Shown: positions 30,944-41,178 of the stretch, in pieces
Position numbering within the stretch: the stretch's first letter is position 1
Layout of the letters: the number at the start of each line of letters is the position of its first letter
NCBI GenBank assembly: GCA_000333855.2
Contig: CM007319.1
Span: 1,706,639 to 1,770,638 of the forward strand
Direction: 5' to 3'
DNA: 64,000 bases
Origin: Endotrypanum monterogeii
Taxonomy: Eukaryota > Euglenozoa > Kinetoplastea > Trypanosomatida > Trypanosomatidae
The notes under the pieces: generated by a model
Told to the model about the DNA's origin: nothing
The model's input: the letters and a program-made list of their open reading frames with translations, nothing else
The model's database searches: none
Program-made: the position numbers and the translations under genes

Positions 30944-33900
30944 ATGAAGAACTATAGGCAGACGGCTGACGCCTCGGTATCATCGACCACGCTTCTAGAG
31001 AGTCGTCATGGCGCCGTTCCACTCCCATACGCATCACAAAGGGTTGCCGCTTCTCGGGATTCCTGCACAGAGACGAGTGGCCAACCGGAATTTCACCGCG
31101 CCGCCAAAGGAGGCTTCACCGGCAAATCTTTGGAGATGTTTCAGGTCGTAATTGATGGCGACGACGGTGGTATTGCCATGCGGCGCGTGCATGACCGCAT
31201 CGAAGCGGCCCTGCGTGTGCGCACACTCTATCAGCCGCTGGGGTGTGATGTGGGCAATCGGGTTCGGACCAATCCGTATCCGTCACCTCAAATGCCTGGT
31301 AGCGTCACGATTACGCAGGAGGGCGGTGTCTATAGGGTTTCAGACCATGACGTGTCGCTTTATCTTCCTATACGACTCTGGTCACAGTATTCCGTAGACG
31401 TGCAGAAAGTGCGGCTCACCGTCGGCAACGCCGGCTGTGTGAAAGCGTGCCACCACCGTCTCGGCATCATTCAAGAACTCTCCCGCATGTTTTTTTTGCT
31501 CAACGCCGAGATGGAGGAGCAGTCGAGCTACCACAAGGCCGGTGGCGTTTTTTCGTCTTCCAGGAAAGTAGACAACTCTGTTGAGTTTAGTGAGTCGATG
31601 GACGCGCAGGAACTTCTCGAGAGTGTGAAGGAACATTACCGGCGTAGTCCAGAGGCAGCGGTGCACCTGCGCGACGGATCGAGCTCTACACTGCGAGAGC
31701 TTCTCGGTGAATATGGCGTTAGGTCTGCAGATGAGCTCACTGTGGCTGGTCTCCGGTGGCAGGCAGAAGAGGACGCTCAGGAGCAGATGAGCTCTGAGGA
31801 TTGCGCGAGTATGGTGACTCTCGGCGCTGAGCTGCGCTTTTCCTTCACCTCGCTGAGAGGAGGCCTCTGCGAGAAAGTGCTCCGCCGCGTTGTGACCAGG
31901 CCAGGGCGACCCTCACTTGCCCCACAGGCCGCCGAGTACAGCCTGATGCTCTACGGGCTCCATTCCTCAGAGCTGAGAGAGGTTGCGGAGCTCATGCGAC
32001 AAAAGGTAAAGGGCCAGCATCCGTGGGTGCAGTTTATTTTTAGTATCTGCTTGACAGAGTCACCGTCTTTTCAGACGGTCAGCAGCTGTGCGACATTGCA
32101 GGACCAACTGGACAATATATTCCTTCCCCTTTTCAAAGCCACGTTGGCACCGGAAGACCCGGCGAACACCGATGTGGCGTGGCTGCTAGAGCAAGTGGGC
32201 GGTCTTCAAATGCACCATACAGGAGATGGACCATGGCGCGACTTCAACGAAATGGCACCGCCACCCGATCAGGTGCCCATTGCTGACAAGCAAAGTGTGC
32301 TCTACTATATGTACTACGTGTACGCTAACCTCGCTGTGCTGAACAGTCTTCGAAAGCGTAAAAGACTGCTGCCGCTTCAGCTGCGTTGTTCAGCCAACAA
32401 GACAACGGGGATGGATGACTTGATCGGCGCCTACATCCTCTCCGATGTCATCACACGCGCCACCAAGATTGCCGACTACCCTGTGTTGCAGTATCTTTGT
32501 GGCCTTCATCGTGTCGGTCTGACACTCTCACCGCTCTCTGACCACATGGAAAACATCGTGAAGTACAAAGATCACCCGCTTCCTCATTTCCTCGACCGCT
32601 GTCTGCACATCACGCTCTCCACCGAGTCGCCGCTGCGCTATCATCACAACCCTCGCGCACTTATCGAGGAGTACGCCACAGCACAGAAAATGTTTCGACT
32701 CAGCTCGCTGGACATGACTGAGCTGGCGCACAACAGTGTTCTCATGTCTTCCTTCTCCCCTCGGGCAAAGCGTCAGTTGCTCGGAGAGCACTACCAACTG
32801 GGTGTCGAGGGCAATAACTTTTCTCTGAGCCATGTTACCAACGCACGACTCGCTTTCCGCCAGGAGGCCTGGCAGCTCGAGCGGAATATGATGCGAGACC
32901 TAGACTTGAATTCTGTTCACAAGGTTGGCACCAAGACGAGTCGTTGGCACTACCTGAGCAATGTAAAGGAGGTGGAATACGATACAGTAATGGATAGTCG
33001 CGTCCGTTTTCCGCGCACTGTGCTCAAGGGCTCACACAAGGACCCGAACGCCGCGACGGCGGCGCCGCGCGTTGCGCGCGCACTGGACCTGCGTAAGCAG
33101 TATATCTGGCGTTCACCCCCGCCATGGGAGACGGCGCAGCGGCACGGTGTCGAGACGGATTTTCAGCGCCACACAGCGACGTTCAACGAGGATGAGTGGG
33201 CCTACGCGGCAAGCGACGCGGTGTTCATTGCATACCCGAAAAGCGCTGTGCATGCTTGGCCGCGGTCTCTGCCGACGCTAGACGACTTTCACAGGCACTT
33301 ACGTGAGTTGAAGGACATATGCGCCAGCGCCGAAGTAAGGGAATATGCACGCAAGCGACTCGAGAACCTAGAGCATAAATTCCGTCTCCACCTAGCTCTT
33401 AATCATGAAAACGAAGCTGGGACTACAGAGGATCGGCAGTCCTCAAACAGAGACTTTTATCAGGCCACGAAGGTTGACACACATATTCACATGGCCGCTG
33501 GCATGACACCGAAGCAAATCTTGAAGTTTGTTCTTGCCAAACTGAAGGAGAGCGGTGACGACATCGCCATGCAGAAAGGGGACGAAATCATTACACTGGG
33601 CCAACTCTTTGCGAAGGCCGGCATCACACCCAACTTGACAGTGGACCAGCTGAACGTGCAAGCCGATCACACGTTGTTTGAGCGCTTCGACAATTTCAAC
33701 AGCAAGTATAATCCGATGGAGAGCAGTGACTTGCGCTCCCTGTTGCTAAAGACGGACAACTTCATGAACGGGCGCTACTTTGCGGAGTTGATCCACGACG
33801 TTTTTGAGCAATACTCGCGCGACCGCTACACGTACGCTGAGAACCGTCTCTCCGTTTATGGAATCAACATCAAGGAGTGGGACAAGCTGGCGAATTGGTT

Positions 33901-35356
33901 TGCGACTCATGGCATGGCGAACAAACACAACAAGTGGATTATTCAGGTACCGCGCGTGTACAAGGTCTTTCGTGCGCAGAACGTCATCGGCAGCTTCGGC
34001 CAATATCTCCAGAACATCTTCCAGCCCTTGTGGGAAGCCTCATTGCATCCGAGCGAGCACCCAACGCTGCATAACTTTCTCAATCACATGAGCGGTTTTG
34101 ACTCGGTCGACAACGAGGCCACTATCGACCTCCCCTTCACTACTGTCTCCCCGTGGGCATGGACATCTGTAGAAAATCCGCCGTACAACTATTACCTTTA
34201 TTATCTGTACGCCAACATCCGCACGCTTAACGAGTTTCGTGCCTCTCGTGGCTTCTCCACCTTCGGGTTGCGTCCGCACTGCGGCGAGTCGGGCTCTGAG
34301 GAGCACTTGTACGGTGCCTTTCTTTGTGCGAACAGCATTTGCCACGGCATCAACCTTCGCAACGATCCACCGATGCAGTATCTCTACTACTTAACTCAGA
34401 TTGGTCTGCATGTCTCGCCGCTGAGTAACAACGCGCTTTTCTTGTGCTTTCTGAACAATCCGTTTCCCGACTTTTTCCACCGTGGTCTGAATGTGTCATT
34501 GAGCACGGACGATCCGATGATGTTCCACCAAACACAGGAACCACTGATTGAAGAGTACAGCATCGCTGCACGCGTGTGGGGACTCAGTGCGAACGATTTG
34601 TGCGAGATTGCGCGCAACTCCGTCCTGCAATGTGGCTTCGACAACAACTTCAAGCGCGAGGCGATCGGCGACCGATGGTTTTTTTCGTCATCGCTGGGCA
34701 ACGATTCCTTGCGCACGCATCTCTCCGACATTCGTGTCGCGTTTCGGTTTGAGACATATCACACCGAGTTGCAGCAGCTGGAGCTCTACTGTGGTAGGCC
34801 CGTGTCGTGCTTCATGATGACCGCTGCTGAGGAGCGTGCAATTGACGTCGAGATCACCGATGTAAGCCGCGAGCACGTCCTTTTCTCCACACAGGATCAA
34901 TCAATGGAGGTGGCGCTGCGCGAGCTGGAGGGCACCAAAGAAAAGATCTTGCAGGCTCGGGCCCAGGTGAACCTCCTGAGGCGGCAACAGTGCTCACTTC
35001 TCGAGAACATCGCGGAGGTGGGAGTTCTGCGAGAGGAGGCGGAGAAGCAGGCTGCGCGGGAAGAGAAGGAATATCTTGCCAATAGAGGCCTCCTATACGT
35101 ACGCGAGAAGTCGCGGGGCTCCTATAGCGACGGTGGCAGCGATGAATGCCCAAGCTCCTTGCAGGGCAACGCGTGTCCTACTCAGCAGAGCGAAACATTG
35201 AAGCGTCTCTTGCACTGGAAGCCGATGCCTCCCGATCTAATGCGCTTTTTGACCCAGTCAGGCGTCAGTGGCTCTCGTGGTCGTCCACTACCGCCGCTTC
35301 CAGGCCGAAAGCCTTATGGAGGCGCGACAGGCGCCAACGGCCCAGCCACCTACTAA
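30944..35356 (+). CDS. AMPD: AMP deaminase with tandem deaminase-like halves
   Basis: 1470 residues, about twice the length of a typical AMP deaminase catalytic unit. The C-terminal half (about 770-1290) is canonical: zinc ligands in THIHMAAGM (846-854), FDNFNSKYNP, LRSLLLKTDN, LRPHCGESG (His1112), SICHGINLR, PPMQYLYYLTQIGLHVSPLS, and VSLSTDDPMMFH (1185-1194) with the catalytic Asp pair, then LIEEYSIAARVWGLS. It converts AMP to IMP and ammonia. The N-terminal half (about 205-640) repeats the same order of blocks (TLRELLGEYGV, QSVLYYMYYVYANL, VLQYLCGLHRVGLTLSPLS, ITLSTESPLRYHH, LIEEYATAQKMFRLSS) but lacks the HxH pair and the other metal ligands, so it looks inactive. A charged coiled coil (about 1310-1420) and Pro/Gly-rich tail close the protein. 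Start ATG 30944 follows AG 30920. Confidence 0.93.
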   Translation: MKNYRQTADASVSSTTLLESRHGAVPLPYASQRVAASRDSCTETSGQPEFHRAAKGGFTGKSLEMFQVVIDGDDGGIAMRRVHDRIEAALRVRTLYQPLGCDVGNRVRTNPYPSPQMPGSVTITQEGGVYRVSDHDVSLYLPIRLWSQYSVDVQKVRLTVGNAGCVKACHHRLGIIQELSRMFFLLNAEMEEQSSYHKAGGVFSSSRKVDNSVEFSESMDAQELLESVKEHYRRSPEAAVHLRDGSSSTLRELLGEYGVRSADELTVAGLRWQAEEDAQEQMSSEDCASMVTLGAELRFSFTSLRGGLCEKVLRRVVTRPGRPSLAPQAAEYSLMLYGLHSSELREVAELMRQKVKGQHPWVQFIFSICLTESPSFQTVSSCATLQDQLDNIFLPLFKATLAPEDPANTDVAWLLEQVGGLQMHHTGDGPWRDFNEMAPPPDQVPIADKQSVLYYMYYVYANLAVLNSLRKRKRLLPLQLRCSANKTTGMDDLIGAYILSDVITRATKIADYPVLQYLCGLHRVGLTLSPLSDHMENIVKYKDHPLPHFLDRCLHITLSTESPLRYHHNPRALIEEYATAQKMFRLSSLDMTELAHNSVLMSSFSPRAKRQLLGEHYQLGVEGNNFSLSHVTNARLAFRQEAWQLERNMMRDLDLNSVHKVGTKTSRWHYLSNVKEVEYDTVMDSRVRFPRTVLKGSHKDPNAATAAPRVARALDLRKQYIWRSPPPWETAQRHGVETDFQRHTATFNEDEWAYAASDAVFIAYPKSAVHAWPRSLPTLDDFHRHLRELKDICASAEVREYARKRLENLEHKFRLHLALNHENEAGTTEDRQSSNRDFYQATKVDTHIHMAAGMTPKQILKFVLAKLKESGDDIAMQKGDEIITLGQLFAKAGITPNLTVDQLNVQADHTLFERFDNFNSKYNPMESSDLRSLLLKTDNFMNGRYFAELIHDVFEQYSRDRYTYAENRLSVYGINIKEWDKLANWFATHGMANKHNKWIIQVPRVYKVFRAQNVIGSFGQYLQNIFQPLWEASLHPSEHPTLHNFLNHMSGFDSVDNEATIDLPFTTVSPWAWTSVENPPYNYYLYYLYANIRTLNEFRASRGFSTFGLRPHCGESGSEEHLYGAFLCANSICHGINLRNDPPMQYLYYLTQIGLHVSPLSNNALFLCFLNNPFPDFFHRGLNVSLSTDDPMMFHQTQEPLIEEYSIAARVWGLSANDLCEIARNSVLQCGFDNNFKREAIGDRWFFSSSLGNDSLRTHLSDIRVAFRFETYHTELQQLELYCGRPVSCFMMTAAEERAIDVEITDVSREHVLFSTQDQSMEVALRELEGTKEKILQARAQVNLLRRQQCSLLENIAEVGVLREEAEKQAAREEKEYLANRGLLYVREKSRGSYSDGGSDECPSSLQGNACPTQQSETLKRLLHWKPMPPDLMRFLTQSGVSGSRGRPLPPLPGRKPYGGATGANGPATY

Positions 35357-36518
35357 GTCGTTTTTATGTGACAGGCTTGGGCATCTCAATTTTTTTTTTT
35401 TCACCAATCACGCACCTTTTGATCGCCCTTGGATTTCTTCCTCTCGTTGTTCAATCGTTATGTAAATTACTAGGGAATCACCAATGCAAATATTCTGCCG
35501 GCTGGTATCTCGTCTGCACGTTTTTCTGTGTGTCTTCCTCTTACTTGAGCACTTTTTTTTTTTTTTCTGGCAGTCATTTTTTTTTTTTTGGCTACGTATG
35601 TCGCTTATGGAAGCAAGTTGGCACGCACACGCGCGAGAGAGAAATTGCCAAGAAGACTCACGCATGTGTGCTGGTGAGAATATCTGGGCGGGGCCCTTCT
35701 CGTCTGCTCTCTTTCTGGTACCCGCGTCGTCCCCTCCTCCCACTTCGCGCTTGTGGTTATTCATGTGCAAACTATCTCTTTCTGCTTCCCCAGAGACAGC
35801 AGCAGCAGCAGCAGTAGCGAAAAAGAGTCTTCAACTGACAGAGGTCTGATCTCCAGGAGGGCAACAGCAAAAAAAAACATGGAAGACTGACGACTTTTTT
35901 TTTTGGTTCTCCTGTTCGGTCTTGGGGTGCTCCAATTCATGTCGCGTGGTTCTTTTCCTACTCCCCTCTGTTACTTGTCTCCTCGCTTCCCTGACTCTCT
36001 TCTCTTTTCTCGTTTCCTCACTTCGCCGCGTGCAAATATCGCGTCCACTATCCCCTTGCACAATTCTTCTCGCCTTGCTCACTTTCTCTACCGCTCACAC
36101 ACGACGCCAATGTCGATAATGATGGAATCACCCTTAGAGCGCTTGAGCACCAAATCACTCACCTTGACGGGGGTGTCTTTTCTTCTATTGCGTGTGCACA
36201 TTTGCTGTCGCTCAGTCCCGCAGATCCCACTTTGTCGCCCTTCTCCCGGTATTTTTTTTGTGTTTGTTTTATTGCTTAGCAAGTACATCAGCCACAACAG
36301 TGCAATTGTTCTTCTCTGCGAAGCTACCTCAGCTAATACCACCACCACCTTCCGTTTCTTCTGCACGGTCTGCCCCTCTCTTTTCGTCCGAGCTCGAGCG
36401 CTGCTTACTTCTCTACGGCTCTTCGGGTCAGTTGCCGATTTATTTCCCTTACTTCTCCCCTTCCCAACCTCGGATCTTCCTTGGGGTTTATCTAACTCGA
36501 GTAGCCTCAGGCACACCG
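35357..36518 (+). other. Intergenic region before zinc-finger/BRCT gene
   Basis: Holds long T runs (35391-35401, 35552-35567, 35578-35590), a (CAG)n run (35797-35815) and CT-rich tracts. AG 36509-36510 is the predicted acceptor. A longer frame from GTG 36192 runs through this region but reads across the pyrimidine tracts and is rejected. No other gene was seen. Confidence 0.6.
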
Positions 36519-37688
36519 ATGCGCGAGACACTAATGGATAGAAAGGCTTCGTCAGGGGTGTGGGTGTGCTCGCACTGTGCCGTGGAGCAGGCGGAAGATG
36601 CGACATACTGCAATTTGTGCCAGTTCGCCCGTCCACTGGATCGACGCGGTGCACAGCAAATTTTCTCAGGATACGTTATCCATTTCAACGGCATCATTCC
36701 GCGCACGGTCATGCACCCAAGTCACTCGGTGGAGTGGCGTATGGCAGAGCGTCACGGTGCCATTTGCAGCACTGTGTTGGACCCTGCCAAGGTGAACATC
36801 GTTGTTTACCGTCCTGGCTATGAGCGCAGCGAAAAGTGCCGCGCGTGCATTGAACGTTACGGACACATATCGTGTGTTCCGATTGATTGGCTGCTGGACT
36901 CGCTGCTCCAATCGCGCCAAATTCACCCTTCACTGTACCTCCTGACAAATGTGCCGGCTGTGGCGAAGCCCACGGTGCGTGGAATCCACTTGCCTCACCA
37001 CCAACACCCTTACTACCAGATCAACAAAGACGAATACGCCATTCCCACCTCTTTTCCCCCACGGAATAAGTCGGTGAAGGGGGCGGCAGGGAAGGAGCGT
37101 GAGTCTCAGAAGGTCCTGGCCGGGTCGGCAGACAGTGTGGCGGATGTCCCGCCCTTTTTCGATATCGAGCCGTGCGAGTACACCGTGGTGGATGTATTTG
37201 AGGCCGCCGTGTCCTGCGCTACTGGCTTGAAGACTGACGCCTGCGATGGCGAAGATGACAATGTCGAGGTTCGCAGGGAAAATGCTGGTATCGAGCTAAT
37301 TTCTGCCCAGCAGTCACGCAATAGGATAGACCGAATGCTTTTCAGCGGCATGACTGTGTTGCTCCCCGCATCGCTGCAACGGCGGGATGCTCTGGTCACA
37401 GCAATCCAGCGATGCGGTGGTAAGATAGCAAAAGATCGAGGCTCGCTGGAAGCGACGCTGCGCGGCGAGGTGACACATGTTATATATACTCGCGACGACA
37501 AGAAGTCTGATGTGATGATTGAAGCAGCGCACCTCATCACCACCACTCTACCAGGGCTTCAGTTAGCGCAGTTGAGCTGGCTAGAGGACTGCCTCATCCT
37601 TGGTGAGTTACTGCCGCTATACGGCATGTACACTCCTACAGCAAAATTGATGGAGACCCTCAACAAAAAGTACTCCAAGGCGAGGTAA
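36519..37688 (+). CDS. RanBP2-type zinc finger and two-BRCT protein
   Basis: 389 residues. Residues 13-36 are a RanBP2-type zinc finger (WVCSHC...YCNLCQ; Cys17, 20, 31, 34). Residues about 44-142 are a BRCT domain: FSGYVIHFNGIIPRTV, then KVNIVVYRPG and ISCVPIDWLLDSLLQSRQI with the conserved Trp124. A linker (150-265) follows. Residues about 271-372 form a second BRCT: LFSGMTVLLPASLQRRD, IQRCGGKIAKD, EVTHVIYTRDD and LAQLSWLEDCLILGELLP with Trp354. BRCT pairs bind phosphoproteins in DNA repair and checkpoint complexes, and RanBP2 fingers bind ubiquitin, RNA or proteins, so a nuclear DNA-damage adaptor is a reasonable inference. I do not recognise a named orthologue. ATG 36519 is the first after the acceptor. 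Confidence 0.87.
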   Translation: MRETLMDRKASSGVWVCSHCAVEQAEDATYCNLCQFARPLDRRGAQQIFSGYVIHFNGIIPRTVMHPSHSVEWRMAERHGAICSTVLDPAKVNIVVYRPGYERSEKCRACIERYGHISCVPIDWLLDSLLQSRQIHPSLYLLTNVPAVAKPTVRGIHLPHHQHPYYQINKDEYAIPTSFPPRNKSVKGAAGKERESQKVLAGSADSVADVPPFFDIEPCEYTVVDVFEAAVSCATGLKTDACDGEDDNVEVRRENAGIELISAQQSRNRIDRMLFSGMTVLLPASLQRRDALVTAIQRCGGKIAKDRGSLEATLRGEVTHVIYTRDDKKSDVMIEAAHLITTTLPGLQLAQLSWLEDCLILGELLPLYGMYTPTAKLMETLNKKYSKAR

Positions 37689-37715
37689 TAGGGCGTCTGG
37701 CGAGTCGGTTTCTTT

Positions 37716-37719
<4 letters not shown>

Positions 37720-37757
<38 letters not shown>
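37720..37757. repeat. (TA)n microsatellite just after the BRCT gene
   Basis: About 19 TA units starting 31 bases after the stop codon, so it lies within the 3' untranslated region. Confidence 0.95.
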
Positions 37758-37758
<1 letters not shown>

Positions 37759-39315
37759 CTTGTGTCTGCAGGACAGCGCTGTATCTACGTCTCGTCTGAT
37801 CGCGTCTGCCATGGCGTGGCTCCGCGGCCTGTCGATTAGCTGCTTGTTCATTTTCTGCGCTGGTTGTTGGGTGTCTCGTGTCTTCCTGTGGTGAGGGTGG
37901 CAAGTCTCCCTCCCTCTCCCTTCTTTCGGACGACCGTTCGTATCTGATTTCGAGTAGATGGTAGACGTACTTATTAAAAAACGTATTGCAAGTTAGTTTT
38001 TCTCTCGCATTTTCTCGTCACCGCCACTTTGGGATAGTTCTGGCAACGCGCTGCCCAGCAGAGCTCTTTTTATCTTTGCCACAATTTTACGTTGTCTTTT
38101 TTGAGCATTTAGCTTTTTTTTTTCTTGTTACATGTGCGTATCTGTGTATGTGTGTCAATATTGGCACTCTCGTACGCGACGATGCGTTCTTCTACCCATT
38201 TTCTTGTTCTCTTCACATCCTTCAGGGAGTGGCTCAGTCTTGGAAAGTTTCTGCAAAGCTAAAGCTGCGACAACGCTGTACCATCGATGGCTCTGTTTGC
38301 TTTATTCCCCACGTTTTTCACTCCATACATACATACATACATACATAGTGTATTGCCCATTTGGCTTTTTTTTTTTCTGTTTCGGTACAGTTTCGCTTCG
38401 TTGCTCTGATTCCTTTTTCTGCAGATTTCTGTGTATGGTCGCCCTTTAAACTTTTTGGTTGCTCCCCCCTTTTTTTTTTGTCATCAAGGATTTGCTCACA
38501 GTGGATGAGTCGCACGAAGCAGCGACCGTGACGACGATGGTTTTAGTGAATTTTGTTGCACTTCCCCTCCCCTCGATTGTGTTCATCGAGGATGTCCACA
38601 CAGGTGTGGACGTGCAGTATACAGCCGCGTGGAAAAAAATGAAAAGAAAATGGCTACACACCTAAGGGGACAGAGTAGGGCGAGATGTTTTCCGTAATGA
38701 GTTGTGTGCGTGTGTGCTGAGCGTATGTGATTGCGTGTTGCGTGGGGTGCTTGGGACAGAGTTACAGCCAACGCACGAACAGTCCACGTGTATTAAAAAA
38801 AGGAAATAAAATGGGAGATGTCGCTGGCGAAGATATTGTTGCGGAGGCCAACTAAAATATCTCAAGTCGGTGTGTACTCCGTTGGCCAGCTCACCTTTTT
38901 GTTGTACTTCGTGGCGATGTGTATGTGCATTGCCTCAGTGTTTTGTGTATCCACTCAAAAGCGCCGACGTAGATTCTGTGGTGATAGGGAATGGGTAAGG
39001 CGACAAAGGAGGTCAGTGGTGAAAGCGCGCTCCCTTGTTTGGCGTTGACCAAGACATGCAATGTGGGTACAGGGGGAGGAGATATTTCACACGTATTTCT
39101 CTGTTGAAATGCGGAAGAGGAGATGAGAGGGCGTCTTCACGTTGCTATCTGTCTATCTTATGGTGCAGTGTTTCTTTGCTATTGATGTGTATATATATAT
39201 ATATATATATATATGCTCATCAATGACATTTTTTCTCTTGCTTCGATTGATTCTCTTGTACCCTTCTCGTATAAAGGCTGCTATCGTTCCCTCTCTCTTT
39301 TTTTTTGTTTGCCCG

Positions 39316-39340
39316 TGTTCTGTTCTGTTCTGTTCTGTTC
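39316..39340. repeat. TGTTC pentanucleotide repeat, five copies
   Basis: Five exact tandem copies; the only pentamer array noticed in the window. Confidence 0.95.
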
Positions 39341-40170
39341 TGTGGTCTTGTTTGCTCTCTCTTATTCCTTCTTCAATGACTCGAATTTCTGAATGTGTGT
39401 GTGTGTGTGTGTGTGTGTGTCCAGGAGGGGTACCGGCGCGACTGCAAGTAGAGTACAAAAAAACCATAATAATTTTCGCATCTCTTTCTCCTCATTCCCT
39501 CCCCCTTTTTTTTTTCCTGGCGGACCTCTCGCAGGGCTATCAAGGCAGGCAACGGTAGAGAAGGGAATGAGCGACATCCTCTATTTTCCGCGCCCCCGTC
39601 CCCCATTCCTCGATTATGTGGAGAGGGACGTCACGAAGACATTCAATATTACAAGGGAAAGACGTACAGCAGCAACAAGAGAGGAGTATACTACATACAT
39701 TTGGGCTAGCTTCCTCTAGCCTCTTTGATGTGCTTCGCCGTCGTGGCCTAGATGAACGCACCCTGTATTTTGTTTGTTCTCACAGAGCAGGCGGGTATCG
39801 GAGAGAGACAGCAGAAACGAAGCGCGTCTCAGCCCTTTTCTCTGCACTTTCTTTTGCTTTGCTGGCGCTGTGATGACTCCTAATCTGCTCTCAGCTCCCC
39901 CCACCTGCAGCTCCTCACTTCTTCTTCTCTCCCCTCCTCCATCTTGTCACCGTATTCCTGCCGTATAGGTCCACATCCTTTCAATCAACTTCGCCTACCC
40001 TGCGACGTTGCCGTCTTCGCGTTTGCAGCTTCGACGCGTGGACTACTTGTGGTCTCTTGTTCCGCGCATTCACTCCACCGTAAGCTCACTTGGGCGCGTC
40101 GCAGCATTTGTTTCCTCTTGGGCATCTCGTTTTTGAACGTATATTTCCCTCGAACCCCACTCAAGCTTCG

Positions 40171-41178
40171 ATGTTCTTCTGGATGGTGGTTGCCCTGCTG
40201 TTTGCCATCGCTATAGTGATGACGCCAGCAGGAAAACTAGCCGCCATCAAAGCCCAGTTGTATGTCAGTGGGGCACTCTTCATGCTCACGGCAGATGACC
40301 TACCCAAAACGTACAGCGGCACCAACTACATGCGCATGAACACCACCGGTGGAAGCGCAGGAGGCAGACGGACGATTCGTGTAGTTTTTATTCGACACGG
40401 GCAGTCGGTCTGGAATTCACTCTTCAACTCGTTCAGCCTCGGATTGCCGATGCGTATGCTGAAGGCAACTATTCGCGAGATCACCGACTTTTTTACGGAC
40501 CCATTCGCCTCATGCATTATCGATTCTCCATTGAGTAGTAAAGGCAAGAAAGAAGTGCAGGACCTCGCCACATTCATGCGGACTGCCAAGGCAGGGATTT
40601 CTTTTGATCCTACAACTTCGGTGGTGGTGTCTAGCAATCTGCGCCGTGCAATGGAGACGGCTCTCATCGGTCTGTCGCCCCGTATTAAAGTGACACAGGA
40701 GCGCATTGTGATAAGCTCTGCCTTGCAGGAAGGTTCGCAGAACATCGATGCTCAGAGCTTCTCGACTGAGCCAGGGAAGATCGCCCCATGTAGGCTGGGT
40801 ACCATCACAGACCCTTCGAAGCTGGGCACTGTGTTCGATCCTTCTCTTAACGGAGGCAATCGAGTAGCTGGCGTCCACGTGTACAAACGCATGGATAAGT
40901 TCATCATGCAACTGTTCGGGGACAGCGGTGAAGCAAATCTGGTCCCGGGTGCAGGCGGTCACAACGCCGCCGTCAAGGAGGTAATCGTGGTGGGCCACAG
41001 CGGATACTTCCGTAATTTTTTCCGTCGATTTCTTCCACTGAGCTCTACTCATGTCTCGAAGAAGAGCAAGCTCCAAAACTGTGGCGTGGTTGCATTTGAG
41101 CTCAGCTACAACGAGTCAAGCGGCGAGGTTTCTCTGGATGAGTCAACTATAAAAGTCTTGTACAGGGGATTTGCCTAG
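40171..41178 (+). CDS. Membrane-anchored histidine phosphatase (phosphoglycerate mutase-like)
   Basis: 335 residues. Residues 1-17 (FFWMVVALLFAIAIVM) form a signal anchor, and a second hydrophobic patch lies at 29-40. The histidine phosphatase core follows: VVFIRHGQSVWN (phosphohistidine His76), VVSSNLRRAMETA (phosphate-binding Arg pair, 158-159), LQEGSQN (acid Glu187) and VIVVGHSGYFRNFF (His276). All catalytic residues are present, so it should be an active phosphatase of branch 1. The substrate is unknown; it lacks the features of glycolytic mutases, and the long insert between RHG and SSN (about 80 residues) is unusual. The N-terminal anchor would place it on a membrane. ATG 40171 is six bases after the predicted acceptor; a longer TTG-led frame is not used. 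Confidence 0.87.
   Translation: MFFWMVVALLFAIAIVMTPAGKLAAIKAQLYVSGALFMLTADDLPKTYSGTNYMRMNTTGGSAGGRRTIRVVFIRHGQSVWNSLFNSFSLGLPMRMLKATIREITDFFTDPFASCIIDSPLSSKGKKEVQDLATFMRTAKAGISFDPTTSVVVSSNLRRAMETALIGLSPRIKVTQERIVISSALQEGSQNIDAQSFSTEPGKIAPCRLGTITDPSKLGTVFDPSLNGGNRVAGVHVYKRMDKFIMQLFGDSGEANLVPGAGGHNAAVKEVIVVGHSGYFRNFFRRFLPLSSTHVSKKSKLQNCGVVAFELSYNESSGEVSLDESTIKVLYRGFA

Larger units (their letters stand above)
37689..40170 (+). other. Long intergenic region before histidine phosphatase
   Basis: 2.5 kb. Contains TA tracts (37720-37757 and 39189-39214), an (ACAT)n run (38325-38346), five copies of TGTTC (39316-39340), a (GT)n tract (39395-39420), and a perfect 8-bp inverted repeat with a 2-base loop (38594-38611). 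A coding-like frame ending at 38663 (contains VNFVALPLPSIVFIEDVHTG) and another from ATG 38818 (76 codons with a hydrophobic segment) are possible small or broken genes, not supported enough to call. The acceptor of the next gene is AG 40164-40165. Confidence 0.45.

Noticed and set aside
36192..36518. 109-codon N-terminal extension of the zinc-finger/BRCT protein
   Set aside because: Starts with GTG, reads through pyrimidine tracts and lies upstream of the predicted acceptor AG 36509-36510.
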